Assembly: GCA_017438845.1 (NCBI GenBank)
Contig: JAFRUO010000002.1
Location: 26,286 to 90,285, forward strand
DNA length: 64,000 bases
Source: Clostridia bacterium
Lineage (GTDB): Bacteria; Bacillota; Clostridia; Oscillospirales; Acutalibacteraceae
Direction of reading: 5' to 3'
Shown here: in pieces, positions 8,357 through 18,183 of the stretch
Numbering within the stretch: the stretch's first letter is position 1
Layout of the letters: each line of letters opens with the position of its first letter
Notes under the pieces: model-generated
Seen by the model: the letters and a program-made list of their open reading frames with translations, nothing else
Databases searched by the model: none
What the model was told of the DNA's origin: nothing
Translations under genes and position numbers: made by a program

Positions 8357-9667
8357 ATGAAGGCGGCAGTTATAGGCGCAGGTTTTGCAGGCGTTGAAGC
8401 GGCGTGGCAGCTTAATAAGGCGGGTATTGACGTTGACCTTTATGAGATGAAGCCCGTTAAGTTTTCGCCTGCACATCACAGCGAAGGCTTTGCCGAGCTT
8501 GTCTGCTCAAATTCCTTTAAGGCGGCAAGGCTTAATTCCGCCGCAGGACTGTTGAAGGCGGAAATGGCACGGCTCGGTTCCGTCTGCGTGGACTGTGCGA
8601 AGAAGACCGCCGTTCCTGCAGGGGGAGCGCTTGCGGTTGACAGAAACGAGTTTTCAAAACTTGTTACGGAACGTATCAAAGCTTGCGAGCATATTAATGT
8701 AATTAACCAAGAGGTCACCGAGCTTCCCGACGCGGACGCGGTTATAATCGCCGCAGGTCCGCTGGCAAGCGAGGGACTTTCCGAAACCGTTAAAAGGCTT
8801 TGCGGAGAGGAGCTTTCGTTTTTTGACGCCGCCGCACCGATAGTTTCGGCTGACAGCATTGATATGGCTTTTGCCTTTACTCAGTCAAGATATGACAGGG
8901 GAGGCGAGGACGATTACATAAACTGCCCTATGAACAAGGAGCAGTATGAAGCGTTTTATGAGGCGATAATTTCGGCACAGTCCGCCGAGCTTCATTCCTT
9001 TGACAAACGCAAGGATGTTTACGAGGGCTGTATGCCCATTGAGGTTCTCGCTTCAAGGGGCAGGGACACTATGCGCTTCGGGCCTCTCAAGCCCGTTGGT
9101 TTAACCGACCCGAAAACGGGGCACAGACCCTGGGCTAATTTACAGCTTCGCAAGGAAAACGCATCCGGCAGTATGTATAACCTTGTAGGCTTTCAGACTA
9201 ATTTAAAATTTTCCGAGCAGAAGAGAGTCTTTTCAATGTTTCCGGCATTGCATGACGCTCAGTTTTTGCGCTACGGAGTAATGCACCGTAACACCTTCAT
9301 AAAATCACCGGGTATATTGCAGGCCGATTTTTCAATGAAGGACAACCCGTACATTTTCTTTGCAGGACAGATTACGGGAGTAGAGGGCTATATGGAGTCC
9401 GCCTCCTCGGGAATACTTGCAGGGCTAAACTGTGCGAGAAGGCTTACGGGAAAGGAAACCGTTGTGTTGCCCGAAACTACCATGACGGGCGCTCTGTCAC
9501 GCTACATCAGCGATGAGAGCGTTACCGACTTTCAGCCGATGGGCGCAAACTTCGGAGTTATTCCTCCGTTGGAGCAGAAAATCCGCGACAAGTCGGAGCG
9601 TTATACCGCGCTTGCCGAAAGGGCAATGAAGGATCTTGAAGACTTTTTGCAGGAGGAGTCAATATGA
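8357..9667 (+). CDS. trmFO: Folate-dependent tRNA (uracil-54-C5)-methyltransferase
   Basis: 436 residues. Makes ribothymidine at tRNA position 54 using methylenetetrahydrofolate and FADH2. FAD-binding start MKAAVIGAGFAGVEAAWQL, then ELVCSNSFKA, PAGGALAVDR, the conserved GCMPIEVLASRGRDTMRFGP segment, KSPGILQ, and GQITGVEGYMESASSG near the C-terminus identify TrmFO rather than GidA. Start ATG 8357 directly follows the topA stop; the frame is open upstream inside topA but unlikely used. The stop region AGGAGGAGTCAATATG supplies the plsX ribosome-binding site. Confidence 0.96.
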   Translation: MKAAVIGAGFAGVEAAWQLNKAGIDVDLYEMKPVKFSPAHHSEGFAELVCSNSFKAARLNSAAGLLKAEMARLGSVCVDCAKKTAVPAGGALAVDRNEFSKLVTERIKACEHINVINQEVTELPDADAVIIAAGPLASEGLSETVKRLCGEELSFFDAAAPIVSADSIDMAFAFTQSRYDRGGEDDYINCPMNKEQYEAFYEAIISAQSAELHSFDKRKDVYEGCMPIEVLASRGRDTMRFGPLKPVGLTDPKTGHRPWANLQLRKENASGSMYNLVGFQTNLKFSEQKRVFSMFPALHDAQFLRYGVMHRNTFIKSPGILQADFSMKDNPYIFFAGQITGVEGYMESASSGILAGLNCARRLTGKETVVLPETTMTGALSRYISDESVTDFQPMGANFGVIPPLEQKIRDKSERYTALAERAMKDLEDFLQEESI

Positions 9668-10664
9668 GAATTATTGCGGACGCCTTCGGCGGCGATAATG
9701 CGCCGCTTGAGATAATCAAGGGCTGTCTTGACGCAAAAAGGAATACTCCGTTGATATATTGCTGACGGGCAGTGAAAAGGAAATTAAGAAAGCCGCCGAC
9801 AAGGCGGGATTGGATATTTCATCTCTCGAAATAAAAAATGCCGACGGCATATTCGACATGGAAACCGCACCGACAGAGATAATGAAGTCGGGCAGAGGCA
9901 CTTCGCTGGGCGTGGGTCTTGACGCACTCGCTTCGGGTGAGGGGGACGCCTTCGTCAGCGCGGGAAGCACGGGCGCAGTACTTGTCGGCGGAACGCTTAT
10001 CGTTAAAAGAATAAAGGGCATTAAAAGGCCTGCGCTTGCGGCGGTTATGCCTTCCTCGGACAAGCCGTTTATTTTGCTTGATTCGGGTGCAAATGCCGAA
10101 TGCACGGAAAAGATGCTTACTCAGTTTGCCTATCTCGGAAGCCTGTATATGGAAAAAATAATGGACGTGCCTTCGCCGAGGGTTGCGCTTGCCAACATCG
10201 GCGTTGAGAGAACGAAGGGCACGCCGCTTTATGTTGAAACCTATGAGCTTCTTGAAAATGATGAAAAGATTAATTTTGTCGGAAACATTGAAGCGCGCGA
10301 CATCCCCTTCGGCAGGGCTGACGTTGTGGTTGCAGACGGTTTTACCGGCAATATGATAATCAAAATGTACGAGGGCGTGGCGAAATCACTTACGAATGAG
10401 ATTAAGTCGGTCTTTATGAAAAACGCACTCTCAAAGCTCTCGTATCTCGGCGTGAAGTCGGGGATGGACGAATTTAAAGAGAAAATGAATTATAAAAAAT
10501 ACGGAGGAGCTCCGCTTGTCGGCACAAGAAAATGCATTATCAAGGCTCACGGCTCCTCGGACGCCTATGCGTTTAAAAACGCAATCGGTCAGGCAGTAAA
10601 ATATGTTGAAAGCGGCTTTACGGATATTGTCGCAAAATCACTCAGGGAGAGTAAAGAAGAATGA
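9664..10664 (+). CDS. plsX: Phosphate acyltransferase PlsX, interrupted by a 1-nt frameshift
   Basis: PlsX converts acyl-ACP to acyl phosphate for phospholipid synthesis. ATG 9664 overlaps the trmFO stop and gives MRIIADAFGGDNAPLEIIKG, the normal PlsX N-terminus, but this frame stops at 9763-9765. The rest (SVDILLTGSEKEIKKA, GTSLGVGLDALASGEGDAF, SAGSTGAVLVGG, GSSDAYAFKNAIGQA) runs in another frame through 10664. The frames join at a run of five A (9735-9739): one extra A, or a -1 slip on this run, restores KKEYSVDILL and a 333-residue protein of normal length. PlsX is usually essential here, so a sequencing error or slippage is more likely than loss. Overlaps rnc by ATGA. Confidence 0.88.
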
Positions 10665-11329
10665 ATTTGCTTGAAGCAAAAATAGGATATGAATTTAAAA
10701 ACAAGGCGTTGCTCGAAAGGGCGCTTACGCATTCGTCCTATGCCAACGAAAACCACCTTGAGCATATGGACAACGAAAGGCTTGAGTTTTTAGGAGATTC
10801 GATTCTCGGCTTTATCACGGCGGAATACCTTTTCAGCAATCACCGTGATTTACCCGAGGGCGAGCTTACAAAGCTCCGTGCGTATGCGGTGTGTGAAAAA
10901 TCCCTTTTCGGCTTTGCCAAAAAAATAAGGCTCGGTGATTTTATTAACTTAAGTCGCGGCGAGCAGAAGACGGGCGGCAGGGAGCGTGCAAGCGTGCTGT
11001 CGGACGCCTTTGAGGCGCTTATCGCCGCAATTTACCTTGACGGCGGTATGGACACGGTTAAGCCCTTCGTGCTCAGCTTTGTTGTTCCGTGCCTTAACGA
11101 GAAGCCTGTGTTTAAGGATTACAAGACCACGCTTCAGGAGGTAATCCAGAAAAACCAGGGCGATACGCTTACCTATGTGCTTGTCAGCGAATCGGGTCCC
11201 GACCACGACAAATGCTTTGAGGTGGAGGCGCACCTTAACAGTAACGTAATCGGTAGGGGCAAGGCAGGCAGTAAGAAAAAGGCGGAGCAGGAGGCTGCAA
11301 GGCAGGCTCTTGAGCTTATGGGCTTATGA
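10661..11329 (+). CDS. rnc: Ribonuclease III
   Basis: 222 residues. Double-strand-specific endoribonuclease for rRNA processing and antisense decay. The nuclease domain has the signature NERLEFLGDSILGF and the second acidic cluster ERASVLSDAFEALIAAIYLD; the dsRNA-binding domain starts near residue 152 (DYKTTLQEVIQKN) and ends with GSKKKAEQEAARQALE. The acpP gene often found between plsX and rnc is absent. The stop overlaps the next start (ATGA). Confidence 0.97.
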   Translation: MNLLEAKIGYEFKNKALLERALTHSSYANENHLEHMDNERLEFLGDSILGFITAEYLFSNHRDLPEGELTKLRAYAVCEKSLFGFAKKIRLGDFINLSRGEQKTGGRERASVLSDAFEALIAAIYLDGGMDTVKPFVLSFVVPCLNEKPVFKDYKTTLQEVIQKNQGDTLTYVLVSESGPDHDKCFEVEAHLNSNVIGRGKAGSKKKAEQEAARQALELMGL

Positions 11330-12327
11330 AGCACGTAAACGTAGCTTTGTTTGTAACTCACCAGGGCTGTGAGCACAGATGCAGCTTTTGTAACCAGAGT
11401 ACTATTTCGGGCTCGCAAAAAAGGCTGACTGCTTCCGATGTAAAGGAAGCCTGCGAGATTGCAATCAAAAGCGGCAGGACCTCTCCGACCGACTCCGAAA
11501 TAGCTTTTTTCGGAGGCAGCTTTACCGCCATAGACGAGGAGTATATGATAAGCCTTCTTCGGGCGGCAAAGGAATATATTAATAAGGGCTGTTTCAAGGG
11601 CGTGCGTATTTCAACACGCCCTGATTGTATTAATGAAGACAAGCTTAAATTGCTCGGCAGCTACTCGGTCAGCGCCATTGAGCTCGGCGCGCAGAGTATG
11701 GACGACGGCGTGCTGTCGCTTAACGAGAGGGGACACACCGCAGAGGATGTGAGAAAGGCTTCATGCCTTATAAGGGAATACGGCTTTGAGCTCGGGCTTC
11801 AGATGATGACGGGGCTGTACGGCTCCGACTGTGAAAAGGACATTTATACCGCACGGGAGCTTATAGCTTTAAAGCCTGCAACGGTGAGAATATATCCGAC
11901 GGTTGTGCTTGAAAACACCGTGCTTGCAAAAAAGCTTCGGGCAGGCGAATACGTTCCGCAAAGCGTTGACGAAGCGGCAAAGCTCTGTGCAAAGCTTCTT
12001 ATAATGTTTGAAGAAAGCGGCGTCAGGGTAATCCGGCTCGGACTTCACTCCGGGGGTAACGTTGAGGACGGATACCTTGCAGGGCCTTATCACCCCGCCT
12101 TCAGTGAGCTTTGTTACGGCGAAATTTACCTCCACAAAATGCTCGGCGCCTTAAAGGACAGGGACCCCTCAAAGCAGTATGTAATCGAGGTTTGTCAAAC
12201 GGAGCTTTCCAAGGCTAAGGGACAGCGAAAAAGAAATGAAAAAGCATTGAAAAATCAAGGGTATTGTTGTATAATAAAGGGTAACAGATTTTTAGAAAAA
12301 TACGAAATTACAGTGAAGGAAAATTGA
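11326..12327 (+). CDS. Elp3-like radical SAM protein
   Basis: 333 residues. The [4Fe-4S] cysteines are CEHRCSFC near residue 15. FFGGSFTAIDEEYM, STRPDCI, ELGAQSMDDGVLSLNERGHT and GLQMMTGLYG match the Elp3-like radical SAM subgroup. The C-terminal acetyltransferase domain of true Elp3 is absent. Members lie regularly between rnc and smc in Clostridia; the substrate is not known to me. Possibly a tRNA modification role, by family resemblance only. Overlaps rnc by ATGA; smc starts right after. Confidence 0.85.
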   Translation: MKHVNVALFVTHQGCEHRCSFCNQSTISGSQKRLTASDVKEACEIAIKSGRTSPTDSEIAFFGGSFTAIDEEYMISLLRAAKEYINKGCFKGVRISTRPDCINEDKLKLLGSYSVSAIELGAQSMDDGVLSLNERGHTAEDVRKASCLIREYGFELGLQMMTGLYGSDCEKDIYTARELIALKPATVRIYPTVVLENTVLAKKLRAGEYVPQSVDEAAKLCAKLLIMFEESGVRVIRLGLHSGGNVEDGYLAGPYHPAFSELCYGEIYLHKMLGALKDRDPSKQYVIEVCQTELSKAKGQRKRNEKALKNQGYCCIIKGNRFLEKYEITVKEN

Positions 12328-12328
12328 T

Positions 12329-15300
12329 ATGTTTTTAAAAGCACTGGAAATGCAGGGATTTAAATCCTTCCCTGACAAAACGGTACTTGAATTTAATAAC
12401 GGAATCACTGCCGTAGTCGGCCCCAACGGAAGCGGAAAAAGTAATATTTCCGACGCAGTCCGCTGGGTTCTCGGCGAACAGTCAACGAAAAATCTGCGCG
12501 GTTCCAAAATGGAGGACGTTATCTTTGACGGCACCGACATCCGTAAGGCAAAGGGCTTTGCTGAGGTCACCCTGAGGCTTGACAACAAAGACCGTGCGCT
12601 TTCAAGCGACAGCGACGAGGTGAGCGTTACAAGGCGCTATTTCCGTTCGGGCGAGAGCGAATACCTTATCAACGGCGAATCCTCAAGGCTTCGTGACATC
12701 AACGAGCTGTTTATGGACACGGGTCTCGGACGTGACGGCTACTCAATTGTCGGGCAGGGCAAAATCGCCGATATGGTTTCTTCAAGGACGGGCGAACGCC
12801 GTGATATGCTTGAGGAAGCGGCAGGAATTTCACATTTCCGTTACCGCCGTGCCGACGCGCTTAAAAGGCTCAATCAGGCTGAGGAAAACCTTGTAAGGCT
12901 CCGTGATATTCTGACAGAGCTTGAAACAAGAGTAGGTCCCCTGAAAACGCAGAGCGAAAAGGCGCAGCAATTCATAGTCCTTGCCGAGGAGAGGAAAAAC
13001 CTTGAAATCGGCATCTGGCTTAACACGATAAACAAGACAAACGAAAACCTCCGTAACCAGGAGCATCTTATTTCCACCGCAGAGGTAAACTATTCTGCGG
13101 CAAAGGAGGAGCTTACGGTTATTGAGGAAAAAATAGACAGTATCTCCCAAAAAATCAGGGAAATCAACGTTAAAATCGAAGAGATAAGACGTAACGCTTC
13201 CGTTTCGGATGAGCAGATTGTTGCCTTTGAAACTCAGGTGAAGGTTGAGGAAAACTCAATTCTGCACAATAACGAAACAATTCAGCGACTTAGGAAGGAC
13301 ATCGACACCGAGGGCGAAACCGAGCAGCATCTTGACGAAAGAATCGCCGAGGCGCAGAAGAACATTGCCGACGCTTCGGCTGAAGTTGAAAAGATTGCCG
13401 CTGAGCTTGACGAGCTTTCAAAGAAGCAGGCAGGGCTTCAGTCGAGTCACGCCGAGTTTTCCGACAAGGCGGGCGAGCTTTCCGCTAAGCTTTCCGCATT
13501 GTCCGTTGAGCTTGCCGACAACAGAGTCGTTTCGGAAACGGCAAGCTCCTCCGTTGAGGAAATAAAGTCGAGAATTGCTTCAATTGACGAGGCTCTCGGC
13601 GGCAGGCAGGACGTTTATTTAAAATACAGGGAAAACGAGGAAAACGCCAAAAAGGCGCTCAAGGACTGTGAGGAGGAAATCACCTCGCTGAAAAATTCAG
13701 TCGACGGATACACCATGCGTTTTTCGTCCAGAGGAAAAAAAGCCGAGGAATGTGAGGCTCTTCTTGCGGAACGCAAAAGGGCGTTTCAGAATTCTCAGGA
13801 CAGAATTAAAATCCTCGAGGACCTTGAAAAGAGCATGGAGGGATACGGCGGCGCAATTAAGTCCGTTATGAATGAGGCAAAAAGAGGAGCGCTCAGAGGC
13901 ATTTGCGGCCCCGTTTCACAGCTTATCTCCGTCAAGGACAAGTATTCCCTTGCCGTTGAAACCGCACTCGGCGCGGCGGTGCAGAATATTGTCACCGAAA
14001 ACGAAACCGACGCCAAGAGGGCAATCGAGCACCTTAAAAATTCAGGCGCAGGCAGAGCGACCTTCCTTCCGATAAGCGCTATTAAAAGCCGTGAGCTTTC
14101 CGAAAAGGGACTTGACGATGAGTACGGCTTTGTAAACATTGCGAGCGAGCTTGTTAAATGCGACAAAAAATACGAGCAGATAATCGGCAGTCTTTTAGCG
14201 CGCACCGCAGTGTGCGACGACATGGACTGTGCGGTCGCAATAGCAAAAAAATACAATTACCGCTTCAAGGTCGTTACCCTTGACGGTCAGGTAATCAATG
14301 CAGGCGGCTCAATGACGGGCGGCTCACGTGTAAAAAACGCAGGTATACTCAGCCGTTCAAATGAAATTGAAAAGCTTAAAGCAGGGCTTGAATCCGAAAA
14401 AACGGAAATCGCACGCCTTGAGGCGGACTTTAAACGTCTTACCGAGGAAAAGGCGGCGGCTCAGGCTGAGCTTGACGGCGCTCAGGGCGATTTGCTCAGG
14501 AGCAATGAGGAAAGAATCAGGCTTGAGGGCGAGCTTAAGCTTGCCGAGGAGCAGCTCGGCACGGTTTCGGGCAACGTTAAGGAGCTTTCCGATGAGAAGG
14601 AGGAGCTTCTTAAAAGAATTGAAGATATTAACAATAACGCTTCTCTTGCCTTTAAGAGGGTTGAGGAGATAAACGGTGAAATAAAGAGCACCGAGCAGGA
14701 GCTTGAAAAGCTGACGGGTGACAGGGAAAGCCTTTCCGCTTCAAGGCAGGAGCTTTCCGAAAAGGCTTCCGAGCTGAGTATGCGCTCGCTTTCCTTGAAG
14801 AAGGACATTCAGACCAACGAGGACACGCTTCGTCACCTTAATCTCAGAAAGCAGGGGCATACCGACAAGGCGTCCGTGCTCAGTGCGGAGATTGACGAAA
14901 TCGCCGCAAAGAACGAGGAAAAGCAGAAAAATATTGAGGCTTTACAGCTTAACATAAACGAGCTTCGTCAGTCTTCGGACTCAACGAGAAAGCAGATTGA
15001 TTCGCTTATTTCCGACAGGGACGCTCTTGAAAAGGAGCAGAACGATTTAAGACTTCTCGAAAGGAACAAATCAGAGGAGAGGGAAAAAATCGGAAGCGAG
15101 CTTGCCCGTTTAGAGGAAAAGAAAACCGCTATTCGCAAGCAATACGATGACATCACGGCAAAGCTTTATGAGGAATATGAGCTGACAAGGCGTGAAGCGG
15201 CTGCTCTCGAAATCGAAATTGAGGACTACAAGCAGGCGGAAAAACGTCTTTCTGAGCTTAAAAACAAGATTAAGGCTCTCGGCTCGGTCAATGTTTCGGC

Positions 15301-15898
15301 TATTGACGAGTACAAGGAGGTTTCCGAAAGGTACGAGTTTATGTCGGGGCAGATTGCCGACGTGGAAAAGTCGAAGGATGAGCTGAATAAGCTGATATAC
15401 GACCTTACGGGAAAAATGGCGGCGCAGTTCAGGGAGAGCTTCAACGCCATCAACCGTTGCTTCGGCGAAACCTTCTCGGAGCTTTTTGGCGGAGGACATG
15501 CCGAGCTAAAGCTTGAAAACGAGCTTGATATACTTGAATGTAATATTGACATCAAGGTTCAGCCGCCGGGAAAGAATGTTAAGAATATCGACCTTCTGTC
15601 GGGCGGCGAAAAGGCAATTTCCGCAATTGCGCTTCTGTTTGCAATACTTAAGGTTACGCCTGCTCCGTTCTGTATTTTCGACGAGGTTGAGGCGGCACTT
15701 GACGACGTCAACGTCACAAGGTACGCAAGCTACGTCAGAAGAATGACAAAGAACACGCAGTTCATACTTATATCTCACAGACGGGGCACAATGGAGGAAG
15801 CCGACGTTCTTTACGGCGTAACAATGCAGGAGAAGGGCGTTTCAAAGCTTCTTGAATTAAAGACCACCGAAATGGCGAAAAAGCTCGGTCTGGCATAA
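12329..15898 (+). CDS. smc: Chromosome segregation protein SMC
   Basis: 1189 residues, full length. SMC dimers form a DNA-loop-extruding ring with ScpA/ScpB. N-terminal head: MFLKALEMQGFKSFPDKT and Walker A GPNGSGKSN. Two long coiled-coil arms (about residues 170-500 and 680-1020, rich in Glu/Lys heptads) flank the hinge, marked by GPVSQLI and GGSMTGGSR. The C-terminal head has the ABC signature LSGGEKAISAIALLFA and Walker B PFCIFDEVEAALDD. Located between the radical SAM gene and ftsY as in many Firmicutes. Confidence 0.98.
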   Translation: MFLKALEMQGFKSFPDKTVLEFNNGITAVVGPNGSGKSNISDAVRWVLGEQSTKNLRGSKMEDVIFDGTDIRKAKGFAEVTLRLDNKDRALSSDSDEVSVTRRYFRSGESEYLINGESSRLRDINELFMDTGLGRDGYSIVGQGKIADMVSSRTGERRDMLEEAAGISHFRYRRADALKRLNQAEENLVRLRDILTELETRVGPLKTQSEKAQQFIVLAEERKNLEIGIWLNTINKTNENLRNQEHLISTAEVNYSAAKEELTVIEEKIDSISQKIREINVKIEEIRRNASVSDEQIVAFETQVKVEENSILHNNETIQRLRKDIDTEGETEQHLDERIAEAQKNIADASAEVEKIAAELDELSKKQAGLQSSHAEFSDKAGELSAKLSALSVELADNRVVSETASSSVEEIKSRIASIDEALGGRQDVYLKYRENEENAKKALKDCEEEITSLKNSVDGYTMRFSSRGKKAEECEALLAERKRAFQNSQDRIKILEDLEKSMEGYGGAIKSVMNEAKRGALRGICGPVSQLISVKDKYSLAVETALGAAVQNIVTENETDAKRAIEHLKNSGAGRATFLPISAIKSRELSEKGLDDEYGFVNIASELVKCDKKYEQIIGSLLARTAVCDDMDCAVAIAKKYNYRFKVVTLDGQVINAGGSMTGGSRVKNAGILSRSNEIEKLKAGLESEKTEIARLEADFKRLTEEKAAAQAELDGAQGDLLRSNEERIRLEGELKLAEEQLGTVSGNVKELSDEKEELLKRIEDINNNASLAFKRVEEINGEIKSTEQELEKLTGDRESLSASRQELSEKASELSMRSLSLKKDIQTNEDTLRHLNLRKQGHTDKASVLSAEIDEIAAKNEEKQKNIEALQLNINELRQSSDSTRKQIDSLISDRDALEKEQNDLRLLERNKSEEREKIGSELARLEEKKTAIRKQYDDITAKLYEEYELTRREAAALEIEIEDYKQAEKRLSELKNKIKALGSVNVSAIDEYKEVSERYEFMSGQIADVEKSKDELNKLIYDLTGKMAAQFRESFNAINRCFGETFSELFGGGHAELKLENELDILECNIDIKVQPPGKNVKNIDLLSGGEKAISAIALLFAILKVTPAPFCIFDEVEAALDDVNVTRYASYVRRMTKNTQFILISHRRGTMEEADVLYGVTMQEKGVSKLLELKTTEMAKKLGLA

Positions 15899-15922
15899 AA
15901 GTAATTACGAAAGGAAACGACT

Positions 15923-17272
15923 ATGGGAATTTTTTCGAAAATAAATTTCGGACTGACCAAAACCCGTAACAAAATGGCAGGCGCTATTGACGACCTTTTT
16001 GACGGCGCCGAGGAAATCACCGACGATTTATACGCCGAGCTTGAGGAAATCCTTGTTATGGCTGACGTCGGAATGGTTACCGCCGTTGAAATTACCGAAA
16101 GGCTTAAGCAGTCCGTAGCGGAAAAAAAGCTTAAAAATTCGGCACGGATAAAGGAAGAAATCAAAAACATTGTCGCAGAGCTTCTCTACGGCGGCGAGGA
16201 TATGGGGCTTATCACACAGCCTTCGATTATCCTTGTTATCGGAGTTAACGGAGTCGGCAAGACCACCACTATCGGCAAGCTTGCCTCCATGTACAAGGCT
16301 CAGGGCAAAAAGGTGCTTTTAGGCGCAGCCGACACCTTCCGCGCGGCGGCTATCGACCAGCTTCAGATCTGGGCTGACCGCTCGGGCGTTGATATTGTTA
16401 AGCACGCCGAGGGCGCAGACCCTGCCGCAGTTGTGTTTGACACGGTCAACGCCGCCAAGGCGAGAAACACCGACATTGTAATAATCGACACCGCAGGCAG
16501 ACTTCACAACAAGAAAAACCTTATGGAGGAGCTTGCAAAAATATACAGAGTTATCGACAAGGAGCTTCCCTACTCGGACCGTGAGGTGCTTTTAGTGCTT
16601 GACGCGACTACGGGACAGAACGCCGTTAACCAGGCAAGGGAGTTCAAAGCCGTTGCTGATATAACTGGCATCGTGCTCACAAAGCTTGACGGTACCGCAA
16701 GGGGCGGCGTTGTGCTTGCAATTAAAAACGAGCTTGGCATTCCCGTAAAATTCATCGGCGTCGGAGAGCAGATTGACGACCTTCAGCCGTTCAACCCGAA
16801 GGCGTTTGCCGACGGACTGTTCAAGAAGATTGAGTACGAGGAGAGCGATGAAAATGAAAGTGAAAAAATTACTGAAAACATCCTGGGCAGCGTACGAGAT
16901 GCTGACTATGGACACGCCGACGGCGAAGAGACGGGCGAAAGCGAAAATCAAAAAGCTTCCGAAGCGTATGATGAGCCGACAGGCGAGGAAATCCTCGAAG
17001 CAGTCTCCGAAATCGTCTCGGAGCTTATACCTCAGTCAGATGAAGACGGAGTTTCTGGACTTCAACCGCAAGAGGAGATAAGCGACGCAGAGGCAACTGC
17101 CGAGCCCGAAGAAGCCGAAGAAGCGGAGGAAGCGCAAGAAGAAATCCCCGAAGAAACAGCCGAAGAGGCTGAGGCTGAAGAAGCCGCCCCCGAAGCGGAG
17201 CAGGCAGAAGAGCCCGAAGATGAAAAGAAGGAAAAGAGGAGATTCTTTGGATTTTTTAATCGCCACTCATAA
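15923..17272 (+). CDS. ftsY: Signal recognition particle receptor FtsY with acidic C-terminal tail
   Basis: 449 residues. FtsY is the SRP receptor GTPase delivering ribosomes to the membrane. The NG domain occupies residues 1 to about 300: four-helix N domain from MGIFSKINFGLTKTR, then G motifs GVNGVGKTTTIGKLA, DTFRAAAIDQL, DTAGRLHNKK, TKLDGTARGG and FIGVGEQIDDLQPF. Unusually, the acidic region normally found before NG follows it: residues about 302-435 are rich in Glu/Ala/Asp, and the protein ends with a basic aromatic segment, KKEKRRFFGFFNRHS, which could bind membrane. The last 26 nt overlap rdgB. Confidence 0.96.
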   Translation: MGIFSKINFGLTKTRNKMAGAIDDLFDGAEEITDDLYAELEEILVMADVGMVTAVEITERLKQSVAEKKLKNSARIKEEIKNIVAELLYGGEDMGLITQPSIILVIGVNGVGKTTTIGKLASMYKAQGKKVLLGAADTFRAAAIDQLQIWADRSGVDIVKHAEGADPAAVVFDTVNAAKARNTDIVIIDTAGRLHNKKNLMEELAKIYRVIDKELPYSDREVLLVLDATTGQNAVNQAREFKAVADITGIVLTKLDGTARGGVVLAIKNELGIPVKFIGVGEQIDDLQPFNPKAFADGLFKKIEYEESDENESEKITENILGSVRDADYGHADGEETGESENQKASEAYDEPTGEEILEAVSEIVSELIPQSDEDGVSGLQPQEEISDAEATAEPEEAEEAEEAQEEIPEETAEEAEAEEAAPEAEQAEEPEDEKKEKRRFFGFFNRHS

Positions 17273-17834
17273 TTTAAAAAAGCAGGCGGAGCTTCAGAGA
17301 ATTTTGGAGCCTTTGAATATAAAGGTGCTTACCGCCGAAATGGCAGGCGTTGAGCTTACCGATGTCGAGGAAACGGGTACCACCTTTGAGGAAAACGCTT
17401 TTCTCAAGGCGGACAGCGGCTGTAAGGAAAGCGGTATGGTCTGCGTTGCGGACGATTCGGGACTGATGGTTGACTTCCTTGACGGAGCGCCCGGAGTATA
17501 TTCCGCACGCTTTGCAGGCGAGCACGGCAACGATGAAAAGAACATTGAAAAGCTTTTAGAGGCGTTAAAAAATGTGCCCGAGGAAAAACGTACCGCAAAA
17601 TTTGTAAGTGCAGTCTGCTGCTGTTTCCCGGACGGAAGAAGTTTTACCGTCAGGGGAGAGTGTCACGGCGTTATAGCCTTTGAAAAGCACGGAAACGGCG
17701 GTTTTGGCTACGACCCCGTCTTTCTTGTGGGCGACAAAACCTTCGGCGAATTAAATGCCGAGGAAAAAGACAGAATAAGTCACAGAGGCAACGCCCTTCG
17801 CAAATTTGTCGAGGAATTGCCGAAATATTTATAA
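17247..17834 (+). CDS. rdgB: XTP/dITP pyrophosphatase (RdgB/HAM1)
   Basis: 195 residues from TTG 17247. Hydrolyses non-canonical purine NTPs (XTP, ITP, dITP) to monophosphates. FLIATHNLKKQAEL, DDSGLMVDFLDGAPGVYSAR, GGFGYDPVFLV and ISHRGNALRKF are diagnostic. The TTG is preceded by AGAGGAG at ideal distance inside the end of ftsY and starts exactly at the family N-terminus. ATG 17220 would add nine basic residues encoded by ftsY sequence and is less likely. Confidence 0.93.
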   Translation: MDFLIATHNLKKQAELQRILEPLNIKVLTAEMAGVELTDVEETGTTFEENAFLKADSGCKESGMVCVADDSGLMVDFLDGAPGVYSARFAGEHGNDEKNIEKLLEALKNVPEEKRTAKFVSAVCCCFPDGRSFTVRGECHGVIAFEKHGNGGFGYDPVFLVGDKTFGELNAEEKDRISHRGNALRKFVEELPKYL

Positions 17835-17877
17835 CAAGGAAACTTAGGGCGGGGCTTCCCGCCGCACGGAGAAAAAT

Positions 17878-18174
17878 ATGACAAGTAAAGAAAGAGCAAA
17901 ATTAAGAGGCGAGGCAAACTCTCTCGAAGCGCTGTTTCAGGTCGGCAAGGGCGGAATATCCGACGCACTCATAAAGCAGACGGACGACGCGCTTACCGCA
18001 AGGGAGCTTATAAAGCTTCGTGTGCTTCGCGAAACCTGCCCCACTACGCCGAGGGAAACCGCAGAGGCGCTTGCGAAGGCAACGGGAGCCGAGGTCGTTT
18101 CGGTTATCGGCGGAGTAATGATACTTTACAGATACAGCGAAAAGCTTCACGAAAAGAAAAAGGGCAAAAAATAA
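17878..18174 (+). CDS. yhbY: YhbY-type CRM-domain RNA-binding protein
   Basis: 98 residues, normal length. The CRM fold is associated with pre-50S particles. MTSKERAKLRGEANSLEALF, the loop VGKGGISDALIKQTDDALTA and ARELIKLRVLRE identify the family; it ends in a basic tail KLHEKKKGKK. Followed at 10 nt by nadD. Confidence 0.92.
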   Translation: MTSKERAKLRGEANSLEALFQVGKGGISDALIKQTDDALTARELIKLRVLRETCPTTPRETAEALAKATGAEVVSVIGGVMILYRYSEKLHEKKKGKK

Positions 18175-18183
18175 GGTGACGCT

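Noticed and set aside
16592..17266. Minus-strand ORFs opposite ftsY and smc
   Set aside because: Shadows of strongly biased codons; no ribosome-binding sites, and the plus-strand proteins are unmistakable.
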